From an uncultured Spirochaetota bacterium (lineage in GTDB: Bacteria; Spirochaetota; Spirochaetia; JAFGXN01): 42,087 bases of DNA. Made by a program: the position numbers and the translations under genes. Location: positions 1 to 42,087 of the forward strand of contig CALXOJ010000013.1 of assembly GCA_944390005.1 (NCBI GenBank), in the 5' to 3' direction. The notes beneath the pieces were generated by a model. The model was not told where the DNA came from and did not search any database. It worked only from the letters and a program-made list of their open reading frames with translations. Shown here piece by piece: positions 31,592 to 39,373 of the stretch (positions are counted from its first letter, which is position 1; every line of letters begins with the position of its first letter).

Positions 31592-31622
31592 AAGACCGAA
31601 ATATTTTTCGGTCTTTTTTTTT
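31592..31622 (+). terminator. Terminator after flavodoxin
   Basis: GACCGAAA (31594-31601), loop TATT, TTTCGGTC (31606-31613), extended by AA/TT, then a run of T. The AT-rich region 31623-31805 beyond it has no gene; it carries the ATGAAAT repeats described separately. Confidence 0.93.
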
Positions 31623-31721
31623 ACGTTATTTTTGACCGATTATTTCATGCGGCTTTGATTTGCTTCTTCTTTAAAATGAGAAGGTAAGCCGTTGTTTTAG
31701 GTTTTATTTTTCTTATCGAAG

Positions 31722-31739
31722 ATGAAATAAAAATGAAAT
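31722..31739 (+). promoter_or_regulatory. Two ATGAAAT direct repeats, 11-bp phase
   Basis: ATGAAAT at 31722-31728 and again at 31733-31739, exactly one helical turn apart, about 70 bp upstream of the -35 of the PepSY-like pair. This is the layout of response-regulator half-sites, but the AT-rich context allows chance. Confidence 0.35.
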
Positions 31740-31805
31740 TTCCAACGCCTTTTCGCCTCAAAATGAAACCGTGATTAAATGATGATTATCTTTTTCTAAT
31801 CTCTA

Positions 31806-31834
31806 TTGACGGTAAAAAAAAAGCGGGTTATGAT
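31806..31834 (+). promoter_or_regulatory. Promoter of the PepSY-like pair
   Basis: TTGACG (31806-31811), 17-bp spacer containing nine A (31814-31822), TATGAT (31829-31834). Confidence 0.75.
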
Positions 31835-31861
31835 AAATCATCAATGATTCGGAGGTTGATT

Positions 31862-32290
31862 ATGAATAAAAAAATTCTTCTGTTTTGTATTTGTTTGTCG
31901 GCCGGAGTGAGTGCGGCCGCGTTTGCCGACAGAATCGTGGATCCTCTGAGATTGCCGAAATCGATTCAAAACTATGTGCAGCAATGCTTTCCCAATGACG
32001 CTGTTACGCTGGCCGAATCCGACTGGGGAGTTTATGAGGTCTATCTTGAAAGCGGAGCCAAAATCGAGTTTACGCTTTCCCGCAAATGGGAAGAAATTAC
32101 ATCTGTTTCCGGAATTCCCGCAACGGCGCTTCCTGCCGGAGTAGCGGACGCTGTCGAACAGCGGTATCCGGGAGCATCTGTCATCCAAATCGAGCGTCAT
32201 TGGCGCGGATACGAAGCGAAGCTCAACAACGGCATGGAAGTGTATTTTTCCAAAGACGGCCGCTTGATTGGACACAAGTACGACGACTGA
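31862..32290 (+). CDS. Secreted PepSY-like protein 1, 142 aa
   Basis: GGAGG (31851-31855) fixes the start at 31862 rather than the in-frame ATG or codons before it. Signal peptide of ~22 residues ending A-F-A-D. The mature part has two copies of the PepSY-like (beta-lactamase-inhibitor-like) fold pattern: L-P-K-S-I-Q-N-Y-V ... W-G-V-Y-E-V-Y-L-E-S-G-A, then L-P-A-G-V-A-D-A-V ... W-R-G-Y-E-A-K-L-N-N-G-M-E. Ends H-K-Y-D-D. Such domains occur in periplasmic proteins near two-component systems, often with unknown ligands. The next gene is a paralogue with the same layout. Confidence 0.85.
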   Translation: MNKKILLFCICLSAGVSAAAFADRIVDPLRLPKSIQNYVQQCFPNDAVTLAESDWGVYEVYLESGAKIEFTLSRKWEEITSVSGIPATALPAGVADAVEQRYPGASVIQIERHWRGYEAKLNNGMEVYFSKDGRLIGHKYDD

Positions 32291-32373
32291 AAAGGTAACG
32301 ACGGAAGCAAACCGGCTGCAGCGAGTTGTTTTCCGAGGTTATAAAATTCAATTTTTTATTTTGGAGGTTTTTT

Positions 32374-32796
32374 ATGAAAAAGAATTTAACGGTTTTATTT
32401 GCAATGATGATTTTAAGCGTGAGCGCTTTTGCCGATCAAAGAATTGATCCGACAACGCTGCCGGCGAACATTCAGGAAGCAGTCAAAGGTTGGTATCCGA
32501 ATGCAACGGTGATGTTTGCCGAAGCCGATTGGGACAGCTACGAAGTGGATCTGTCCAACGGTGCTGAAATCGATTTTCGGCAAAACGGCGAATGGAAGAG
32601 CATTAAGTGCTATGCCGGCGTTCCCGCTTCTGAAGTACCGTCCGAAATTGCGGCCGCAATCGCCAAAGAGTATAACAATGTGCCTATCGTTGAAATCGAA
32701 AAAGAGTATCAAGGATACGAAGTCAAACTTCAGAATCGTATGGAGCTGTACTTCAATTTACAAGGAAAGCTGCTCCATCAAAAATACGATGACTGA
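32374..32796 (+). CDS. Secreted PepSY-like protein 2, 140 aa
   Basis: GGAGG (32363-32367) fixes the ATG at 32374. Signal peptide ending A-F-A-D. Same two-lobe PepSY-like layout as the upstream protein: L-P-A-N-I-Q-E-A-V ... W-D-S-Y-E-V-D-L-S-N-G-A-E-I-D-F, then V-P-S-E-I-A-A-A-I ... Y-Q-G-Y-E-V-K-L-Q-N-R-M-E-L-Y-F. It ends H-Q-K-Y-D-D versus H-K-Y-D-D in its neighbour, so the pair arose by tandem duplication. The 83-bp gap between them has no promoter I trust. A terminator follows. Confidence 0.85.
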   Translation: MKKNLTVLFAMMILSVSAFADQRIDPTTLPANIQEAVKGWYPNATVMFAEADWDSYEVDLSNGAEIDFRQNGEWKSIKCYAGVPASEVPSEIAAAIAKEYNNVPIVEIEKEYQGYEVKLQNRMELYFNLQGKLLHQKYDD

Positions 32797-32805
32797 AACA
32801 CGGAG

Positions 32806-32829
32806 GCCGGGTGCATGCCCGGCTTTTTT
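32806..32829 (+). terminator. Terminator after the PepSY-like pair
   Basis: GCCGGG (32806-32811), loop TGCATG, CCCGGC (32818-32823), then six T, which overlap the stop of the convergent gene. Confidence 0.9.
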
Positions 32830-34090
32830 AAATTCCAAATGACATTTCCAATCCTCCGTTCGGAACGCCTTCTTTCCATTCCCATTGAGGTTCAATTTCA
32901 ACCGTCAGAAACGGAAGCCGAAAAACACATTCGCTGCCGAAAACATAGCAGCGGCCGTCTTCAATTGATGTGACAAGCGAAAAACTCTGCCGCCGGTAAA
33001 GCAGAAGGAATTTTCCTTCCGCCTTGAAATCAAGTTCTTCACCGGAGGTGTATGTGCATCGCGCTGACACGGCGGCTCCGACGGCAGTTTGTTTTCCCGC
33101 CAAGCCCTGCCAGGAGACAACGGCTGAGCTTCGATTCTTTAAAAAACCGCTGCCTTCTTTATCCGATGCCAGCGTAAGACGGTTTTCGGCAAACAGCCGC
33201 CACCCGTCGCGGCGGAATTCTCCCCGAATTTCGCCGAATGTTTCAAACGGTAATATATAGAAGAGATCCGGTACAGGCGGCAAATCAAATCCGAGACGAA
33301 ACCGAAAATAACCGCTTTTTTCGAAATTTTCTTTGTATGAAAAGAAGAAAACAGCGCTTCGATCGGACGGAGTTCCCGATTTGAAAAGATACCCGTCGCC
33401 GTACCAGGCGCTTTTGAACAGAATTTCTCTCAACGGATTTTTGTATTCATAAATGAACAAAAGCGCGGCCGAAGCCGGATTTAAACTGCCGGCAGCGGAA
33501 GAAACGTAGAGTCCGGCATCATGACCGTTTTTTGTTCGATAACGTAAACCGTGCACTGTTCTTAAAAAATGAGATTCCCGCGAAGAATTTTCGGAGAAGT
33601 ACCAATCATCGGAAACGACATCGGTCTCCGCTCCGTACCATTCGACAGCGGTTGCCGCCGATACCCTATCGGAGATTTCCAACCGGTGCACGGCGCCGGT
33701 CACCAACCAATCCGGATGTCGTGCCGCGTAGAAGCCGGCGCCGCCTCCCGGAGTGGCGTTGAAGCCGACAGTTGACGACGATCGACCGGTTTTCCAAGCA
33801 TCAGGAACGCCGTTGCGTTTTCCGTCAGACGAAAGGTTCCGGTTATCGAAAAACGAAACGAACCCACTGCGGGTGAGGCCGCCGGCACGAAAATACGGAG
33901 ACGAAAAACTCCACTGCGCGCCGAGAGGCTGTCGGTTTCCGTCAAAGTCGAAGGCTACAGAGAGGCGGTTTCCGTTTTCGGATCGAGTGGTCACTGACCG
34001 AGATCCTTCACGGCTAAGCTCCCACCGCGTTTCCGAAGCAAAAGAGGCCAGCAGCGCGAACAGTATCATCAAAATAATCTGTTTCTTCAT
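32828..34090 (-). CDS. Putative outer-membrane beta-barrel protein, 420 aa
   Basis: N-terminal signal peptide (M-K-K-Q-I-I-L-M-I-L-F-A-L-L-A-S-F-A-S). The mature protein has no hydrophobic helices but many alternating aromatic strands (for example F-S-Y-K-E-N-F-E-K-S-G-Y-F-R-F-R-L-G-F), Gly/Arg/Ser-rich turns, and ends E-M-S-F-G-I, a barrel-like terminal strand. This supports an outer-membrane protein; no specific family is recognised. No clear ribosome site precedes the ATG on the minus strand. It converges with the PepSY-like pair and diverges from ackA. Confidence 0.7.
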   Translation of the reverse strand: MKKQIILMILFALLASFASETRWELSREGSRSVTTRSENGNRLSVAFDFDGNRQPLGAQWSFSSPYFRAGGLTRSGFVSFFDNRNLSSDGKRNGVPDAWKTGRSSSTVGFNATPGGGAGFYAARHPDWLVTGAVHRLEISDRVSAATAVEWYGAETDVVSDDWYFSENSSRESHFLRTVHGLRYRTKNGHDAGLYVSSAAGSLNPASAALLFIYEYKNPLREILFKSAWYGDGYLFKSGTPSDRSAVFFFSYKENFEKSGYFRFRLGFDLPPVPDLFYILPFETFGEIRGEFRRDGWRLFAENRLTLASDKEGSGFLKNRSSAVVSWQGLAGKQTAVGAAVSARCTYTSGEELDFKAEGKFLLLYRRQSFSLVTSIEDGRCYVFGSECVFRLPFLTVEIEPQWEWKEGVPNGGLEMSFGI

Positions 34091-34155
34091 ATCGATATTA
34101 ATGCGGCAAAAGAATCTTTTCGGAAAAATCGATGGTAAAATTCTGCTGAATCCTG

Positions 34156-34161
34156 TATAAT
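34156..34161 (+). promoter_or_regulatory. -10 box of the ackA promoter
   Basis: Perfect TATAAT at 34156-34161; the -35 position (34133-34138, TGGTAA) is weak, so activation or an extended element may be needed. Confidence 0.45.
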
Positions 34162-34181
34162 AAAGGCATTCGGAGTTGTTT

Positions 34182-35528
34182 ATGATTATTTTGACGTTGA
34201 ATTGCGGAAGTTCGTCCGCTAAGTTTCAAATTTATGATTGGGAAAATCAGACCGTTTTGGGCAGCGGTATGGTTGAGCGAATCGGTCAGCCGAATTCCCG
34301 TATTGAATTCAGTGCTGCCGCAAAAGAAGAATACGAAGCGCAAAAACCGTGTCCGACTCATATCGAAGCGATTCAATTGATTATGGACACAATCGCGGAT
34401 CCGAAATTGGGCTGTATCCGTTCGATGGATGAAGTGAAAGCGGTCGGTCATCGTATGCTGCACGGCGGTGAAAAGTTTAAGAAATCGGTTCTTATCGACG
34501 ATCGGACGCTTGCTGAATTTAAATCATTGATTCCGCTTGGACCGCTTCATATGCCGGCAAATATTCAGGGGGTTGAAGCGGCTCGAAAAGTTTTACCAAA
34601 TATTCCGCACTGTGCCGTCATGGATACCGCTTGGCACCAGACAATGGAGGCGCCTGCGTTCATGTATCCTCTTCCTTACGAATGGTACACAAAATACAAC
34701 ATTCGCCGTTACGGTTTTCATGGCACCAGTTTTCTTTATACGGCGAAACGGGCGGCCGTTCTGCTCGGCAAATCTCCGAAAGAGACGAACCTGATTATCG
34801 CTCACATCGGAAACGGGGCCAGTATGTGTGCTGTTAAAAACGGCGTCTGTATCGATACGTCGATGGGGCTGACGCCGCTGGAAGGATTGATGATGGGAAC
34901 CCGTTGCGGCGACATCGATCCGGCCATTGTTCCGTTTATGATGGAGACTCTCGGCTGCAGCGCCAAAGAGATGGACGCCATCCTCAACAAGTCGTCGGGA
35001 GTTTTGGGAATTTCCGGGAAATACAGCGACCGCCGCGACGTTCAGGCCGGAGTCGATGCGGGAGACGAACGGGCAAAGCTGATTCTTGAAATGGAAACAT
35101 ATCGAATTAAAAAATACATTGGCTCTTATATGGCAGCTCTCGGACGGGTAGACGCTATCGTTTTTACGGCCGGCGTCGGGGAGATGAATCCCGCTTACCG
35201 TGCCGGATCCGTTTCCGGTTTGGAAGGATTCGGAATCAGATTGGACGGAAGACGCAACAGCCTTTCGCGGCTGAGGGCGGCCGAAACGGTGATCTCCGCA
35301 GACGATTCCGCCGTGAAAATTTTTGTCATTCCGACCGATGAAGAATTGGTGATGACCGAAGATACATTTGCGCTGATGCAGGGAACTTACGACGTGCACA
35401 CCAATTTCACGTATTCGTTTCAGTCAAAGGAATACGTCAATAAAGACCGCGCCGCAAAGCTGAAGGCAAAGTTGGCGGAAAATCCGGAACTGAGGGAAAT
35501 TCTTGCGCTTCCGGAACAGTGGATCTGA
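34182..35528 (+). CDS. ackA: Acetate kinase
   Basis: Interconverts acetyl phosphate plus ADP with acetate plus ATP, the energy-yielding end of fermentation. GGAG (34172-34175) supports the ATG at 34182 over an in-frame TTG at 34176. Landmarks: [10 protein letters not shown] near the start, [50 protein letters not shown] and F-T-A-G-V-G-E. 448 aa; about 45 residues longer than common AckA because of a C-terminal tail (Y-V-N-K-D-R-A-A-K ... L-P-E-Q-W-I), as I recall for treponemal AckA. The lipoprotein protease gene starts 6 bp later. Confidence 0.96.
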   Translation: MIILTLNCGSSSAKFQIYDWENQTVLGSGMVERIGQPNSRIEFSAAAKEEYEAQKPCPTHIEAIQLIMDTIADPKLGCIRSMDEVKAVGHRMLHGGEKFKKSVLIDDRTLAEFKSLIPLGPLHMPANIQGVEAARKVLPNIPHCAVMDTAWHQTMEAPAFMYPLPYEWYTKYNIRRYGFHGTSFLYTAKRAAVLLGKSPKETNLIIAHIGNGASMCAVKNGVCIDTSMGLTPLEGLMMGTRCGDIDPAIVPFMMETLGCSAKEMDAILNKSSGVLGISGKYSDRRDVQAGVDAGDERAKLILEMETYRIKKYIGSYMAALGRVDAIVFTAGVGEMNPAYRAGSVSGLEGFGIRLDGRRNSLSRLRAAETVISADDSAVKIFVIPTDEELVMTEDTFALMQGTYDVHTNFTYSFQSKEYVNKDRAAKLKAKLAENPELREILALPEQWI

Positions 35529-35534
35529 AATTGT

Positions 35535-36953
35535 ATGAAACGGCTGCTGATTGTTTTTTGCTGTATTTTTTTCGGCTGTGATTTGGAGAATCAGGGCGGA
35601 AAAGTTACGGTTCAATCGCAGACGGTTGCTGTCAGCGGCGATTACGACATGCTGTACACGATGGTTTACGCTGTCCCCGAAACACGCAGCGATGAAATTG
35701 CCGGCAAAAACTCTTTCCGCTTAACGGCGCAGACCTCTTCGCGCTCTGTCTCCGCAAACCCGTCATCGGCGGTTTTTTCGGCGAAAGAAACCGGAACTTC
35801 GTCTGCCGCCGCCTTTTACGGCCGCTTGCGGGACCGTGAAACCGAACTGTTGAAAAGCGGTGCATCGGCGGTTGCCGCCCGCGCTCTGCAGACCTCCGCC
35901 GGCGCGTCCGTCGGAGAAACCCGACAGTTTTGGATTCTTTCCGGTTCTTATATGAAAGAGACCGAAACCGTTTGCCGTAAAATCACTGAAAATTCAATTT
36001 TTTACACGGAAGAAAATGCTGCCGCCGTTACGGATGAGCATCTGGATTATTTGGCGTCCGAATTGGAAGAGAAACTGCCGCTGATGCGCGAAAAATTCGG
36101 GCGCGAAAGCGATACCGACGGCAACGGAAAGCTGATTTACGTGATTGCCGAAACGGAGGAATCGGTTTTCGGATATTTTTACGCCGTCGATAAGTATGAA
36201 GGTAAAACCGGTTCCAACAACGGCGATATTCTCTACATTAACGCTTTGTATTTTTCCGAATTTGAGAAGTACAAAATCGATTTGGCGGCAACGCTGGTGC
36301 ATGAGTTTCAGCACATGGCGTTTTTTGACACTCTTGTCCGCCTCGGCCGGACGCACTCCGCCGCCGTCTGGATCAACGAAGGGCTTTCCATGCTTGCCGA
36401 ATTTTTTTGCGGTTACGCGGAGCCTCACGAAAGTTATATAACAGGAACGTTGTCCAATCAGGGTGTTTCTCTGATTGAAGATGACGGAGACTCGGTTGAT
36501 TACGGTCTTTCGCTGTTGTTTATGCGTTATTTGCAGGAACGTTTCGGTGAGTCGTTTATCAAAGAAATTTACAGTTCTTCGCAAACGGGAACAGCCTCCG
36601 TCGAAGAGGCGGTCGGCGTCGATTTCAATACACTCTTTGAGGATTTTGTCAAAATGATTCTTTTGACAGGGCGGAATGTGACGACTGATTCCCGTTACGA
36701 TATTCCCGCATTCAATTATACTAAAGGAACCGCCGGTTATGCCGAAAACGGTTTCTGTCTTTATCAACTGATTGATGACATCTACGGTACTTTCGGATTT
36801 TCTCTGAGCATCGATCTGCGTCGGTCTTACGGCATGAATGTCGAAAATATGAAAAACTATTCGTTTTATCTCTTTAAATGGAGCAATCGGCCGGTAACGC
36901 TCTTTCAGTTCGATGCAACGGATACCGTCAATTTTGAGACGGAAGCATTTTGA
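35535..36953 (+). CDS. M30-like zinc metalloprotease lipoprotein, 472 aa
   Basis: Signal with Cys15 after F-F-G, so lipidated. A zinc-protease site H256-E-F-Q-H260 lies in L-V-H-E-F-Q-H-M-A-F-F, with the probable third ligand or catalytic-helix Glu282 in W-I-N-E-G-L-S-M-L-A-E, as in the hyicolysin (M30) family. Before it, L-I-Y-V-I-A-E-T and G-D-I-L-Y-I-N lead to the active site; after it come Y-G-L-S-L-L-F-M-R-Y-L and helical segments. Expected role: extracellular or periplasmic proteolysis. It lies 6 bp after ackA and may be coupled to it. The stop overlaps the start of the next small gene. Confidence 0.9.
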   Translation: MKRLLIVFCCIFFGCDLENQGGKVTVQSQTVAVSGDYDMLYTMVYAVPETRSDEIAGKNSFRLTAQTSSRSVSANPSSAVFSAKETGTSSAAAFYGRLRDRETELLKSGASAVAARALQTSAGASVGETRQFWILSGSYMKETETVCRKITENSIFYTEENAAAVTDEHLDYLASELEEKLPLMREKFGRESDTDGNGKLIYVIAETEESVFGYFYAVDKYEGKTGSNNGDILYINALYFSEFEKYKIDLAATLVHEFQHMAFFDTLVRLGRTHSAAVWINEGLSMLAEFFCGYAEPHESYITGTLSNQGVSLIEDDGDSVDYGLSLLFMRYLQERFGESFIKEIYSSSQTGTASVEEAVGVDFNTLFEDFVKMILLTGRNVTTDSRYDIPAFNYTKGTAGYAENGFCLYQLIDDIYGTFGFSLSIDLRRSYGMNVENMKNYSFYLFKWSNRPVTLFQFDATDTVNFETEAF

Positions 36954-37153
36954 TGATCTGGTTTTTCCCGCTTTTGATGATGAACGCCGCCGACCGCGAA
37001 CCGCCGCCTCCGCCGCCGATTGTACAAGACGAAGAGGAAACGGTTCACCGTCTGAATGAAACCGAACGGAAGTTTCACAGTCATTTGCGCGATGCGGAAA
37101 AAGAGCTGTTGGAAGCAAACGCTCCGTCATCCGATTCATTTGAAGAGAAGTAA
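36953..37153 (+). CDS. Small Pro-rich protein coupled to the protease, 66 aa
   Basis: ATG at 36953 shares a base with the protease stop (TGATG), and GGAAG lies 8 bp upstream. Residues 1-13 are hydrophobic (M-I-W-F-F-P-L-L-M-M-N-A-A), a short signal-like segment, followed by P-P-P-P-P-P and then an acidic amphipathic, probably coiled-coil region (E-T-V-H-R-L-N-E-T-E-R-K-F). No family recognised. It may be a partner or chaperone of the protease, but this is only from position. Confidence 0.6.
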   Translation: MIWFFPLLMMNAADREPPPPPPIVQDEEETVHRLNETERKFHSHLRDAEKELLEANAPSSDSFEEK

Positions 37154-37159
37154 CAAAAC

Positions 37160-37187
37160 TTTAAGAAAGGTTTAATCTTATCTTAAT
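37160..37187 (+). promoter_or_regulatory. Three TTAA half-sites with exact 11-bp spacing
   Basis: TTTAAG (37160-37165), TTTAAT (37171-37176) and CTTAAT (37182-37187) are spaced 11 bp start to start. They lie just upstream of a -10 candidate TACAAT (37210-37215) with no good -35, the layout of an activated OmpR/PhoB-type promoter. Confidence 0.55.
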
Positions 37188-37245
37188 GTCTGCCTCCGAC
37201 AGAACAAAGTACAATAAAACGGCAATACAAAAAACGGAGGTCATT

Positions 37246-37608
37246 ATGAAATTCGAAGAACTGCTTTCATCTAAGTACATTATGTTTGCGTTTATCGGTT
37301 TGTGCGCCGGGATTCTTGCTTTGACGGCGGTTGAAGTCGGAGATGATTTTATTCCCGCATTAGTGCTTTCCTTAGTAAATCTGACGGCAGGCGTTTTGGT
37401 TTTGGTTCAATTAAAACGGCGGTTTGCCCCGACGGCTGTTCTGTTTTTCGTTCTCAGTGTCTTTTCAATTCTTTTTTGTCTAGACGGATTTTTTGAAGAT
37501 TTGTCAGAAGTGTTTCTGATTCTTTGCGGCGCTGCCGGTTTTTTGATGACACTCGTTTCTGTCTTTCTTTTGTTGGTTTCGTATCAAAAAAAAGACAAAG
37601 AGAATTGA
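37246..37608 (+). CDS. Small membrane protein with four helices, 120 aa
   Basis: GGAGG at 37236-37240 fixes the ATG at 37246. After a short cytoplasmic start (M-K-F-E-E-L-L-S-S-K-Y) there are four hydrophobic stretches: about residues 12-32, 37-55, 62-80 and 88-110, ending with a basic K-K-D-K tail. No family recognised and no functional motif. It is followed by a bidirectional terminator. The promoter region has three phased repeats, so it may belong to a two-component regulon. Confidence 0.75.
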   Translation: MKFEELLSSKYIMFAFIGLCAGILALTAVEVGDDFIPALVLSLVNLTAGVLVLVQLKRRFAPTAVLFFVLSVFSILFCLDGFFEDLSEVFLILCGAAGFLMTLVSVFLLLVSYQKKDKEN

Positions 37609-37628
37609 ATTCATTTTTGACGGACATT

Positions 37629-37660
37629 AAAAAAGGCGTTCTTCAAAGAACGCCTTTTTT
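37629..37660. terminator. Bidirectional terminator
   Basis: GGCGTTCTT (37635-37643), loop CA, AAGAACGCC (37646-37654), flanked by six A and six T, so it works for the convergent genes on both sides. Confidence 0.95.
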
Positions 37661-37666
37661 CGATTG

Positions 37667-38740
37667 TCAGGACAAAGAAACAACTTTGTTTTCTACATTA
37701 ATTTTAATAGTCGAATTGTCTGTCTTTACCCGCAGAATCGAATCTTTAATGCCGTTGTAATCATCGTCGGTCGTGGATCCGCCGCCGCTGATAAAGTCTT
37801 TGATGACAAACGAATCACCTTTGCCCTTTATTCCGACAGAAACTTTGTAGGCGTGTCCTTCAACAAATTGTAAATTGCTAAATGTAAAAACCTTGTTGGT
37901 CGAGCTCTCCCCGAGAAAATCAAGCTCCCGCCGCTCTTCAACTTTAGACCCGTTCTGATAATTTTGATCAACAAATTGAATGTACTTGTCGGATGTGTCG
38001 CCGTTAAATGCGTTCATGTTGACTTCAAGTGTAGCATTCAGAATCGTTTCATTCAACGTATTGGTCACCTCAATCAACTTTATGATTTCACCTTTTGACG
38101 AAGTGTTTCCGCTTTGGAAGTTCACAATCAGATAGGTTTTGCCCGGTTTGATTTGATTCAAATCGATGGAAATTGTGATGCCGGTAATGGCATTGCTGTT
38201 GCCTTCTTTGAGCTCTTTATAAGTGAGCGCCGAAGGGGGAATCACATTTTCGTCGGTAGATGTGAGTTCAACGGTGCACGAAGTCGTCCAGCTTGCGTCA
38301 ACGTTAAACGTTAACTCCTGTACGCCTTCATTGCCGGGAACAATTTGCGATGGTTGAGTACCTCTCCACGAAATGGCGCCGTCTTTGCTGACATCCGTCA
38401 ATTGTTCAACGACAATCGTGACGGGGGTATCCGGTCCCGGCATGGTGAAACTGTATTCGCCGGTTGCTTCGTTGTAATCGCAGTCGGAATTGAAGATGTA
38501 ATAGTACTCAACCGAAACCAGCCGCTTGTCGAATTCGATGCCGTCGATTGTGAATGTCACCGTGTCGCCGGATTTAGCGGTTGTGGGACCGTTTACGGTG
38601 ACAGCGTCTTTTCCTGTTCCTGAAATGGTATAGGTAATTTTATACTCCTGTGCCGGGGAAACCTCTACTTCGGGTGTTTGAGGGCACGAAACGAAGACGG
38701 CCGTCAAACAAGTGATCAAAAATTTCATAAAATTTTTCAT
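37667..38740 (-). CDS. Putative lipoprotein with beta-rich domains, 357 aa
   Basis: Signal with Cys19 in F-V-S-C. After P-Q-T-P-E-V-E-V-S, residues ~32-110 form a beta domain reminiscent of internalin/BACON-like modules (G-D-T-V-T-F-T-I-D, F-T-M-P-G-P-D-T-P-V-T-I), and further Ig-like strand segments follow. The C-terminal D-D-D-Y-N-G-I-K-D-S-I-L segment looks like a Ca-binding or linker stretch. AGGAGG lies 4 bases before the ATG; promoter AGTAAA/AATATA on the plus-strand reading (TTTACT, 18 bp, TATATT on the minus). No enzyme motif. Confidence 0.8.
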   Translation of the reverse strand: MKNFMKFLITCLTAVFVSCPQTPEVEVSPAQEYKITYTISGTGKDAVTVNGPTTAKSGDTVTFTIDGIEFDKRLVSVEYYYIFNSDCDYNEATGEYSFTMPGPDTPVTIVVEQLTDVSKDGAISWRGTQPSQIVPGNEGVQELTFNVDASWTTSCTVELTSTDENVIPPSALTYKELKEGNSNAITGITISIDLNQIKPGKTYLIVNFQSGNTSSKGEIIKLIEVTNTLNETILNATLEVNMNAFNGDTSDKYIQFVDQNYQNGSKVEERRELDFLGESSTNKVFTFSNLQFVEGHAYKVSVGIKGKGDSFVIKDFISGGGSTTDDDYNGIKDSILRVKTDNSTIKINVENKVVSLS

Positions 38741-38771
38741 AAGACCTCCTATGGCCTATTGCCTTATTAAT

Positions 38772-38801
38772 AATATATTCCTGTTTGTGGGGGAAAGTAA
38801 A
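38772..38801 (-). promoter_or_regulatory. Promoter of the 357-aa lipoprotein gene
   Basis: Minus strand: TTTACT (38801-38796), 18-bp spacer, TATATT (38777-38772), about 31 bp before the ATG at 38740. Confidence 0.55.
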
Positions 38802-38812
38802 GAGAGAGCGTG

Positions 38813-39277
38813 TTAAGATTTTAAAATTTTCGCTTTTCCGGTAATGGAGAAGATTTTCGCTTTATAGACGCCGGTGCGGTGAAGACTTGCCTGTATGGCT
38901 CGGTCGAAGTTATCCATGTTTTGCGGCGTGTATTTTTTGCAAAGCAGCCGCAGAGCCCTGATTTTTTCCGCTTCGTCGGTCACTTCGGTGCAAATTCCTT
39001 CAATCATAGCGCATTCGTATCCGGTTGTAAATTCATCCGAAGCCCGTTGAACGGCGCCGACGCAGACAATGTGAACCGCCGGCGAGTGATGCAGACAGTC
39101 GATTTTACGCCCCTCTTTGGCGGTATGAAAATAGAGCGTTTTGCCGTCGAGAACGGTGCTGACGGGCACGCCGTAAGGAAGTCCGCTCGCATCAATCATT
39201 GAAATAACGGCAAACTCACACTCCTGTGCCGTTTTCAGTGCAAATTCAGTTGATTGTTCTCTGTCTTTTCGTCTCAT
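38813..39277 (-). CDS. PNPOx-like / NimA-type flavoprotein, 154 aa
   Basis: Split-barrel flavin-binding protein of the pyridoxamine-5'-phosphate oxidase-like family. Landmarks: an N-terminal R-R-K-D-R-E helix, C-E-F-A-V-I-S-M-I-D-A-S-G-L-P-Y-G-V-P-V-S, L-Y-F-H-T-A-K-E-G-R-K-I-D, and V-C-V-G-A-V with C-terminal K-A-K-I-L-K. This family includes 5-nitroimidazole-resistance proteins; the exact substrate is unknown. No ribosome site; TATAAT ends five bases before the ATG, so it is probably translated from a leaderless mRNA. It is followed 72 bp later by the lipoprotein gene on the same strand, which has its own promoter. Confidence 0.88.
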   Translation of the reverse strand: MRRKDREQSTEFALKTAQECEFAVISMIDASGLPYGVPVSTVLDGKTLYFHTAKEGRKIDCLHHSPAVHIVCVGAVQRASDEFTTGYECAMIEGICTEVTDEAEKIRALRLLCKKYTPQNMDNFDRAIQASLHRTGVYKAKIFSITGKAKILKS

Positions 39278-39282
39278 AGTTC

Positions 39283-39311
39283 ATTATATCTTAAAAGAGG
39301 GCGGCTGTCTG
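39283..39311 (-). promoter_or_regulatory. Promoter of the flavoprotein gene, leaderless
   Basis: Minus strand: CAGACA (39311-39306), 17-bp spacer, perfect TATAAT (39288-39283), then GAACT and the ATG at 39277. Confidence 0.65.
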
Positions 39312-39338
39312 CATTTTGGTGCGTTTTTGTGCGGCCGC

Positions 39339-39367
39339 TTGACAATCCCTTTGAGGCGTGCTATGTT
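39339..39367 (+). promoter_or_regulatory. gdx promoter
   Basis: Consensus TTGACA (39339-39344), 17-bp spacer, TATGTT (39362-39367); transcription should start near 39374. Confidence 0.85.
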
Positions 39368-39373
39368 GAAGCG

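Noticed and set aside
36990-37020. CCG-type triplet run (Pro6) as a phase-variation tract
   Set aside because: Imperfect triplets (CCG/CCT mix) slip poorly and would not shift the frame.
35994-37139. Antisense frame of 381 aa under the protease gene
   Set aside because: The sense strand encodes a clear HEFQH protease; the antisense frame is Arg/Phe-rich and featureless.
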